Assembly (NCBI RefSeq): GCF_001442755.1 | Contig: NZ_CP006369.1 | Coordinates: 310,001 to 374,000 of the forward strand | Length of the DNA: 64,000 nucleotides | Origin: Aureimonas sp. AU20 | Lineage (GTDB): Bacteria; Pseudomonadota; Alphaproteobacteria; Rhizobiales; Rhizobiaceae | Reading direction: 5' to 3' | Shown: one piece after another, positions 58,428 to 64,000 of the stretch | Numbering within the stretch: position 1 is the first letter of the stretch | Layout of the letters: each line of letters starts with the position of its first letter | Notes under the pieces: model-generated | What the model was told of the DNA's origin: nothing | The model's database searches: none | Seen by the model: the letters and a program-made list of their open reading frames with translations, nothing else | Translations under genes and position numbers: made by a program

Positions 58428-59497
58428 GCCGCACCCTCCCCGCGCTTTCGCAGGAGGCCGGCGAGCGCGGGCAGATGCGGGCGGATCGACTGCGCCACGA
58501 CGACGGCGATCAGCGTGCCGCCCCAGATGGCGAGGGTCAGGTAGTTCGACAGGCCGAACTGGTTGAAGCCCGAGGAGATGACCTGGAGAATGGCGAGCGC
58601 CACCATGAGCCCGCCCACCGTGCCGAAGCCGCCGAACGGATCGACCCCGCCGAGCACCGCCGCCAGAATGGTGACGAGGAGATAGGACTGCGCATAGTCC
58701 GCGCTGGCGGAATTGAAGATCACCAGCATCACCAGCGCGGCGACGAAGCAGACGAGGCTGGACAGCGTGTAGACGCCGATCAGCACCCGCTTCGTGTCGA
58801 TGGCGGAATAGCGCGCGGCCTCCATGTTGGAGCCGATCATGTGGCAGGCGATGCCGAAGGCGGTCTTCTTCAGGACCAGCCCCACCACCACGGCGACAAG
58901 CACCATGACCACGAAGACCAGCGGCACGCCGAACAGGCTGGAATTGCCGATGCGCGAGACGAGGTCTGGTACGCCCGACAGCGCCATGCCGCGCGTGAGA
59001 TAGATGCTGATCCCGTCGATCAGCGACTTGGTGCCGAGCGTGATGAGGATCGGGTGAACGCCGGTATAGGCAATGAGCGCGCCCGTCAGGAGGCCGATGA
59101 CGAGGCAGAGAAGGAGGCCCGCCGCCAGCGCCAGCGCGACGCCGGCCAGCACCGCCCCGCCGCCCGCCCCGGCGGGAATGGCGTTCTGCATGACGAAGAC
59201 CATCAGCAGCGCGCATTGGTTGGTGGTGGCGATGATCGCCAGATTCAGCCCGCCCGTGATGAGCGGCACGATCATAGCGAGCGACAGAAGCCCCAGAAGC
59301 GGCATCTGGAACATGAAGGACTGCAGCGTGCCGAGGCTGGCGAAGCCCGGAACCGCCAGCGAGAAGGCCAGCACCAGCGCGACCAGAAGGCCGGTCAGGC
59401 CGAGATGGGCGCCGGGAACGCCGGCACGCAGCCGCGCCATGAAACCGGCGATGGCGCCGTCGTCGGCCAGGGGATGGGACGTCCGGTTCTCAAGCAT
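58424..59497 (-). CDS. Sugar ABC transporter permease (second)
   Basis: A 357-residue permease of the RbsC/RhaPQ family with about ten spans. Family signature: GALIAYTGVHPILITLGTK, DPFGGFGTVGGLMVALA. The ATG at 59497 overlaps the previous gene by 8 bases; a TTG at 59512 is less likely. It forms a heterodimer with the permease encoded just upstream, using the ATPase at 60514-62007. Confidence 0.87.
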   Translation of the reverse strand: MLENRTSHPLADDGAIAGFMARLRAGVPGAHLGLTGLLVALVLAFSLAVPGFASLGTLQSFMFQMPLLGLLSLAMIVPLITGGLNLAIIATTNQCALLMVFVMQNAIPAGAGGGAVLAGVALALAAGLLLCLVIGLLTGALIAYTGVHPILITLGTKSLIDGISIYLTRGMALSGVPDLVSRIGNSSLFGVPLVFVVMVLVAVVVGLVLKKTAFGIACHMIGSNMEAARYSAIDTKRVLIGVYTLSSLVCFVAALVMLVIFNSASADYAQSYLLVTILAAVLGGVDPFGGFGTVGGLMVALAILQVISSGFNQFGLSNYLTLAIWGGTLIAVVVAQSIRPHLPALAGLLRKRGEGAA

Positions 59498-60521
59498 GGG
59501 CGGCCTCGCCAAGGGTGCGATGGCGCCGACCGCGCCGGGAGGAGAGAACGGTGAGCGAGGTGGAGGCGAGGATCGTGAGGCCGATCACGATCTGGAAGAA
59601 ATAGGACGAGACGCCCAGAAGGTTCAGCCCGTTCTGCAGGATGGCGAGAAGCACGATGCCCAGCAGCACGCCCGGCACGGTGCCGATGCCCCCCGTCAGG
59701 CTGGCGCCGCCGAGCACGGCGGCGGAGAGGACGGCAAGTTCCGTGTTCGCCATGGCGTTGGGCACGCTTTCGCCCACCCGGTGGGCCTGGAGAAGCCCGG
59801 CGAAGGCGGCGAGAAACCCGAGGAACCCGTAGGCCACGAAATGGAGATGGCCGATCGAGATGCCGATGCGCCGCGCCGCTTCCGTGTTGCCGCCCATGGC
59901 GTAGAGCTGCCGGCCCACCGCCGTCTTGTTCATCAAGGCCCAGGTGCCGAGGCTGACCACCACCATGGCCATGATGGGCAGCGTGACGCGAACCAGATCG
60001 CCGTTCGCCATCTCCGTCTCGTAGAAGGTGACGCGCGTCGTCCACCAGTCCGGCAGGTCGTAGATCGAGCGCCCGCCCGAGAAATACATGAGAAGCGAGA
60101 AGGTGACGCTCATCATCGCGATCGTGGCGATGATGGAGGGAATGCGCACGAAATGGATCAGCGCCGCGTTGAGACAGCCGAGCGCGGTGCCGAGCGCCAG
60201 ACCCAGCCCGATCGCCAGCGGCGCGGGAAGCCCCATGCGGGCGGCGAGAAGCGCCGCGACATATTGCGACACGGAGGCGGTGGCGGCGAAGGAAATGTCG
60301 ATGCCCCCAGAAACCAGCACGACGAAGAGGCCCATCGCCATGATGGCCTGCACGGAATAGGTTTCCAGAAGGTCGATGACGTTGGGCAGCGTCAGGAAGC
60401 CGGGCGCCATGGCGCCGAAGAACAGGACGGCGAGGACGATGACGCCGAAGAGCCAGGCTTCGGGGCGGCGCCGAAGGCGCGACAGGGCGGCGCGGCGGGG
60501 TCCGTGCGGGTGATCAGGCAT
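59490..60521 (-). CDS. Sugar ABC transporter permease (first)
   Basis: A 343-residue permease of the same RbsC/RhaPQ family, diverged from its partner. Motifs: GLFVVLVSGGIDISFAATASVSQYVAALL, HFVRIPSIIATIAMM (split here), and GGASLTGGIGTVPGVLLG. It overlaps the ATPase end by 8 bases and the second permease start by 8 bases. Two different permeases imply a heterodimeric transporter. Confidence 0.87.
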   Translation of the reverse strand: MPDHPHGPRRAALSRLRRRPEAWLFGVIVLAVLFFGAMAPGFLTLPNVIDLLETYSVQAIMAMGLFVVLVSGGIDISFAATASVSQYVAALLAARMGLPAPLAIGLGLALGTALGCLNAALIHFVRIPSIIATIAMMSVTFSLLMYFSGGRSIYDLPDWWTTRVTFYETEMANGDLVRVTLPIMAMVVVSLGTWALMNKTAVGRQLYAMGGNTEAARRIGISIGHLHFVAYGFLGFLAAFAGLLQAHRVGESVPNAMANTELAVLSAAVLGGASLTGGIGTVPGVLLGIVLLAILQNGLNLLGVSSYFFQIVIGLTILASTSLTVLSSRRGRRHRTLGEAAHA

Positions 60522-62007
60522 AGATCCTCTCCTCCAACTCGCGCTCGCTGGTGCGCCCGGGCACGACCTCGTCGACGATCCGCCCGGCGCGCATGTGCAG
60601 CACCCGGTCGCAGGTGGCGAAGGCCTCGCTCACCTCGTCCGAGATGACGATGATGCCGACGCCCTCGCGCGCCAGCTCCGCCACGATCTCGTAGATCCCC
60701 TGCTTGTTCTTGATGTCGACGCCCACCGTCGGCGCGTCGAGAATGAGCACGCTCGGCCGCGTCGCCAGCCATTTGGCGAGCACGACGCGCTGCTGGTTGC
60801 CGCCCGACAGGGTCTGCACGGGACGGTCGATGTCCGGAACCTTGATGGCGAGGCGACGCACCCAGTCTCTCGCCAGATCGGCGCGCCGGCGGCGCGGGAT
60901 GAGGCCCGAGCGGCCCGCGAGATCCTTCATCACGGCGAGGCCGACATTGTCCTCGATCGACTGCGGCAGGATGACGCCGAGCGACAGGCGGTCCTCCGAG
61001 ACATAGGCGATGCCGGCGCGCACGGCGTCCCGGTTGGAGCGCAGCGACAGCGGCGCGCCATTGAGGCGGATCGTCCCGCCCTCAGTGCGGTGCATGCCGA
61101 ACAGCGTCAGCGCCAGCTCCGTGCGCCCGGCGCCCAGAAGCCCGACGAGGCCCAGCACCTCGCCCCGGCGAAGGGTGAAGCTGACGTCTGCGAACTCGCC
61201 GCGCCGCGACAGGCCCTCCACCGTCAGAAGCGGCTCGGCCGCGCTCATGTCGCGCGCCGCCACGCCATGGTCGATGTCGAGCCCCGTCATCAGATGGGCG
61301 ATGCGGCGCGGGTCCATCTCGGAGACCGGCCAGGTCCCGACCTTGCGCCCGTCGCGAAACACGGTGACGCGCTCGGCGATCTCGACCACCTCCTCCAGGC
61401 GGTGCGAGACGAAGACCACCGCGATCCCGTCCGCCTTCAGCCGCGCGACGATGGCGAGCAGTCGGTTCACCTCGGCGCGGGTGAGCGAAGCGGTCGGCTC
61501 GTCCATGAAGATCAGCCGCGCTTTTGCCGCGAGCCCGCGCGCGATGGCGACGATCTGCCGTTCGGCGACGGGCAGGTCGGAGACCAGCGCGGACGGCTCG
61601 AGATCGAAGGCGAGCCGCGCCAGCACGGATTTGGCGAGGGCGCGCATGCGGGCGGCGCGAACCGGCTTGAGCGCGCCGCCGAGATAGGCGTCGATCGCGA
61701 TGTTCTCGGCGACCGACAGGTTGGGAAACAGCGACAGGTCCTGGAAGATGACCTGGATGCCGAGCGCCTTGGCGCGCGCTGGCGTCAGCGGCAGGACGTT
61801 CTCGCCCTCGATCTCGATCGTGCCTTCGCTCGGCGCGTGGACGCCGGCGATGGCCTTGATGAGCGTGGACTTGCCGCAGCCGTTCTCGCCGACGAGGCAA
61901 TGAACCTCGCCCGGGCGCACGTCCCAGTCGATGCCCTCCAGCGCGCGCACGCCGCCGAAGCGCTTGGACAGGCCCGTCAGTTTGAGAAATGGAACGTCAT
62001 CCGCCAT
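60514..62007 (-). CDS. Sugar ABC transporter double ATPase (RbsA-like)
   Basis: A 497-residue ATPase with two nucleotide-binding domains. The first has Walker A GENGCGKST, signature DLPVAERQIVAIARGL and Walker B LIFMDEPTASLT. The second has the usual degenerate Walker A LLGAGRTEL, signature TLSGGNQQRVVLAKWL and a Walker B LILDAPTVGVD in which alanine replaces the catalytic glutamate. Thus only the first site should hydrolyse ATP, an arrangement seen in some sugar importers. It follows the binding-protein gene, separated by a palindrome. Confidence 0.89.
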   Translation of the reverse strand: MADDVPFLKLTGLSKRFGGVRALEGIDWDVRPGEVHCLVGENGCGKSTLIKAIAGVHAPSEGTIEIEGENVLPLTPARAKALGIQVIFQDLSLFPNLSVAENIAIDAYLGGALKPVRAARMRALAKSVLARLAFDLEPSALVSDLPVAERQIVAIARGLAAKARLIFMDEPTASLTRAEVNRLLAIVARLKADGIAVVFVSHRLEEVVEIAERVTVFRDGRKVGTWPVSEMDPRRIAHLMTGLDIDHGVAARDMSAAEPLLTVEGLSRRGEFADVSFTLRRGEVLGLVGLLGAGRTELALTLFGMHRTEGGTIRLNGAPLSLRSNRDAVRAGIAYVSEDRLSLGVILPQSIEDNVGLAVMKDLAGRSGLIPRRRRADLARDWVRRLAIKVPDIDRPVQTLSGGNQQRVVLAKWLATRPSVLILDAPTVGVDIKNKQGIYEIVAELAREGVGIIVISDEVSEAFATCDRVLHMRAGRIVDEVVPGRTSERELEERIYA

Positions 62008-62037
62008 CGGCCGCCTCCCACCGTCCGAAATGAGGAG

Positions 62038-62061
62038 CCGGCGGCCCGATCGGGCCGCCGG
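62038..62061 (-). terminator. Intercistronic 24-bp palindrome
   Basis: CCGGCGGCCCGA (62038-62049) and its exact complement to 62061 form a 12-bp hairpin between the binding-protein gene (ending 62070) and the ATPase gene. Such hairpins typically stabilise the mRNA of a binding protein and lower expression of the genes after it. Confidence 0.6.
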
Positions 62062-62069
62062 AGCAGGGG

Positions 62070-63074
62070 TCAGAGGCCGAGCGCGACCAGACGGTCGATA
62101 TTGGCCTTGTCGAGGGATTCGAGCTTCTGGGCCTGGATCAGCCGCTTGTCGGGATAGACCCGCACGGGGCCGACGCCGGTGATCTCCATGTTGTCGGTGG
62201 GCTCCTTGCCCGCCGCCAGCAGCGAGGAAAGCTGCGCGAAGACCTCGCCCGCCGTCAGCGGGTTCCAGATATAGCCGCCGCGAATGACGCCGGATTTGAC
62301 GTATTTTGCGCCCTGGCCCGGCGAGAAGCCGCCGACCAGCGCGATGCTCTTGGCCTTGCCGCGATCGTCCAGAACGCGCCCGGCGCCGATCGGGCCCTGG
62401 CTGCCGAAGGTCAGGATGCCCTTGAGGTCCGGGTTGGCGCGCAGCTGGTCCTGCGTGGTCTTGATGCTTTCGTCGAGGCTTTCGGCGACGCCGAACCGAT
62501 CCCCCACCATCTGCATCTTGGGATATTTCGTCTTCTGATAGGCGATGGCGGCATCGGCCCAGGCGTTGTGCAGCGGCACGGTGAGCGAGCCGACATAGAC
62601 GATATACTTGCCTTCCTCGCCCATCTCCTTGGCCAGAAGGTCCATATGCGCCTGGCCGTAGGCCTCGGTCGTGGTCAGCTCGAAGTCCCAGTCCTTCTCC
62701 TTCTGGTCCGGCCCTTCGTGGGCGAGGACCTTGATGCCGGCGGCGCGGGCGCGGCCGAGCACGGGCTCGAGCGCGGCGGAATCGTTGGGCACGATGCCGA
62801 TCACGTTGACCTTGCGGGCGATCAGGTCCTCGATGGCGCGGACCTGCTGGGCCGCGTCGGCCTGCGTCGGGCCGACCATCCAGGCATTGACCTTGTACTC
62901 CTTGGCGCCCTTCTTGATCCCTTCCTCCATCGCGTTGAACCAGGGAATGCCCCCGATCTTCACGACGATTCCGGCCTGCGGCTCGGCGCTCTGGGCCAAG
63001 GCGGCGGGGCCGGCGAGCGAGAGGGCCAGAAGACCTCCCATGGCCGCGAGAGCGCGGCGGCGCGACATCAGCAT
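62070..63074 (-). CDS. Periplasmic sugar-binding protein
   Basis: A 334-residue protein of the peripl_BP_4 (ribose/AI-2/rhamnose) family with a signal peptide covering residues 1-28 (AAMGGLLALSLAGPAALAQ). The mature protein has VKIGGIPWFNAMEEGIKKGAKE, VNVIGIVPNDSAALEPVL and GILTFGSQGPIGAGRVLDD. It resembles RhaS and the LsrB-type group. It supplies the transporter described above; the sugar is not evident. GGAGG precedes the ATG by 7 bases. Confidence 0.87.
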   Translation of the reverse strand: MLMSRRRALAAMGGLLALSLAGPAALAQSAEPQAGIVVKIGGIPWFNAMEEGIKKGAKEYKVNAWMVGPTQADAAQQVRAIEDLIARKVNVIGIVPNDSAALEPVLGRARAAGIKVLAHEGPDQKEKDWDFELTTTEAYGQAHMDLLAKEMGEEGKYIVYVGSLTVPLHNAWADAAIAYQKTKYPKMQMVGDRFGVAESLDESIKTTQDQLRANPDLKGILTFGSQGPIGAGRVLDDRGKAKSIALVGGFSPGQGAKYVKSGVIRGGYIWNPLTAGEVFAQLSSLLAAGKEPTDNMEITGVGPVRVYPDKRLIQAQKLESLDKANIDRLVALGL

Positions 63075-63090
63075 GTCTTATCCTCCCGTG

Positions 63091-64000
63091 TCATGAACCC
63101 GCCCGGCCTCCCCGCCGGTGCGGGACCCGCAGTGTCGAGCCGCGGATGGTGACGGCGCATTCGAGGCGCCTTGTTTCTTCAGGGGACTCATGGCCGTCCA
63201 TGCGCCGGCGCAACAGCGCCCAGGCGGCCTTGGCCATGTCCTCCACCGGCTGGCGCACGGCGGTGATGCCGGGCGAGACGAGCCGCATCCATTCCATCTC
63301 GTCGAACGAGGCGAAGGCGAGATCGGCCGGAATCCGAAGCTCCAGCGCGCCGATCAGCCGATAGGCCGCGAGCGAGGTCATGTGGTCGAGCGCGAACAGC
63401 GCGCCCGGCCGCTCGCGCTCCAGGCGCTCGCGCAGGCGAGCCGTCGCCTCCTCGCACTCGAAGCCGACTTCCAGCATCTCGGCGCGCATCGAGCCCGCCT
63501 CGGCGGCGAACCCGTCCCAGCGCTCGCGCACATTGCTGATGGCGAGACTGGTGCCGACCACGAGGCAGCTTTCCGTCCCGGCCTCCGCCATATGGCGCGC
63601 GAGGGCGCCGGACGCCGGCCCGTTGTCGACCGCCACGAGATCGAAGCGGCTGTCGTCGGGAATGCGGTCCGCCACCACGGCGGGAACGGCGAAGCCGGCG
63701 GGCAGGCGCGACGAGAGCGCCCCGTCGCAGGGAATGACGATCAGCCCCGCCGGGCGCCAGGCGCGGATATTGGCGAGGCGGTCGGCCTCCTCCTTGGGGT
63801 CGTTCCGCGCCGAAACCACGGCCAGATCGAACCCGCCCTCGCGCGCCTCGTGCTCCAGCGTGGAGACGAAGGCGGCGAACATGGGATTGGTGAGGTCCGG
63901 CACCACGACCGCCGCCAGCGCCGCCTTGCCCGAGCGCAGGCGCGAGGCGGCGATGTCGGTGACGTAGCCCAGTTCCTCGACGGCGGCGCGCACCCGCTCA
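63091..64000 (-). CDS. LacI-family regulator, N-terminus beyond the window
   Basis: The C-terminal 302 residues of a LacI-family repressor; the frame stays open to the window edge, and the DNA-binding helix-turn-helix lies beyond it. The last visible part of the hinge is present (RVRAAVEELGYV, AASRLRSGKA). The effector domain has the periplasmic-binding-protein fold (VPDLTNPMFAAFVSTLE, RPAGLIVIPCDG, DLAFASFDEMEWMRLVSPGITAVRQP). It precedes the sugar operon on the same strand with a 16-base gap to the binding-protein gene and probably represses it until its sugar is present. Confidence 0.85.
   Translation of the reverse strand, partial: ERVRAAVEELGYVTDIAASRLRSGKAALAAVVVPDLTNPMFAAFVSTLEHEAREGGFDLAVVSARNDPKEEADRLANIRAWRPAGLIVIPCDGALSSRLPAGFAVPAVVADRIPDDSRFDLVAVDNGPASGALARHMAEAGTESCLVVGTSLAISNVRERWDGFAAEAGSMRAEMLEVGFECEEATARLRERLERERPGALFALDHMTSLAAYRLIGALELRIPADLAFASFDEMEWMRLVSPGITAVRQPVEDMAKAAWALLRRRMDGHESPEETRRLECAVTIRGSTLRVPHRRGGRAGS

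Noticed and set aside
1..64000. CRISPR array, tRNA/rRNA genes, transposases, phage genes or integration sites
   Set aside because: No regularly spaced repeats, no tRNA cloverleaf motif, and no recombinase or transposase motif was found.

Overview
The window is high-GC, densely packed bacterial chromosome with many 4-bp ATGA overlaps between genes. Gene families point to an alphaproteobacterium of the Hyphomicrobiales (Rhizobiales): an Atu4866-type protein, a BigR sulfide operon, a FixJ-type response regulator, and many ABC uptake operons with LysR, GntR or LacI regulators. I saw no rRNA, tRNA, insertion sequence, phage gene or CRISPR array. The genus cannot be fixed from the sequence alone; an Aurantimonadaceae-like organism is a guess.

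1-8.1 kb: the 3' end of a TonB-dependent receptor, then a tightly coupled operon matching the petrobactin genes of Bacillus anthracis: two NIS siderophore synthetases (AsbA, AsbB), an aryl-AMP ligase (AsbC), a carrier protein fused to the AsbE condensing enzyme, and the 3-dehydroshikimate dehydratase AsbF. 8.1-16.1 kb: a Pit phosphate transporter, a NitT/TauT-type ABC transporter with fused permeases and no binding protein, an MgtC protein and a two-component system. 16.1-17.0 kb: two small divergent genes and a possible small RNA ending in a good intrinsic terminator.

17-29.5 kb: an accessory stretch of single enzymes or exporters, most paired with a divergent regulator (LysR/SDR, XRE/epimerase, LysR/aldo-keto reductase, TetR/RidA, TetR/MFS pump). 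It also holds a DapA-family protein that appears to lack both key catalytic residues and small exported proteins. 29.5-32.7 kb: a BigR-type sulfide and persulfide detoxification operon with its palindromic operator.

32.7-42.7 kb: a nitrogen-compound uptake and catabolic cluster (polar amino acid ABC transporter, GntR regulator, class III aminotransferase, gamma-glutamyltransferase, aldehyde dehydrogenase, BASS transporter). 42.7-46.8 kb: all six members of the E. coli yjfIJKLMC set (PspA-like protein, DUF2170, DUF2491, DUF350, DUF1190, glutathionylspermidine-synthase-like ligase), here split into two divergent units.

47.4-54.6 kb: a branched-chain-type ABC transporter operon ending in a GMC oxidoreductase and a beta-hydroxyacid dehydrogenase, with a divergent LysR gene. 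56.3-64.0 kb: a sugar operon with a LacI regulator (cut by the window end), a periplasmic binding protein, a double ATPase, two permeases, an FGGY kinase and a class II aldolase. Strong GC hairpins separate most convergent units.
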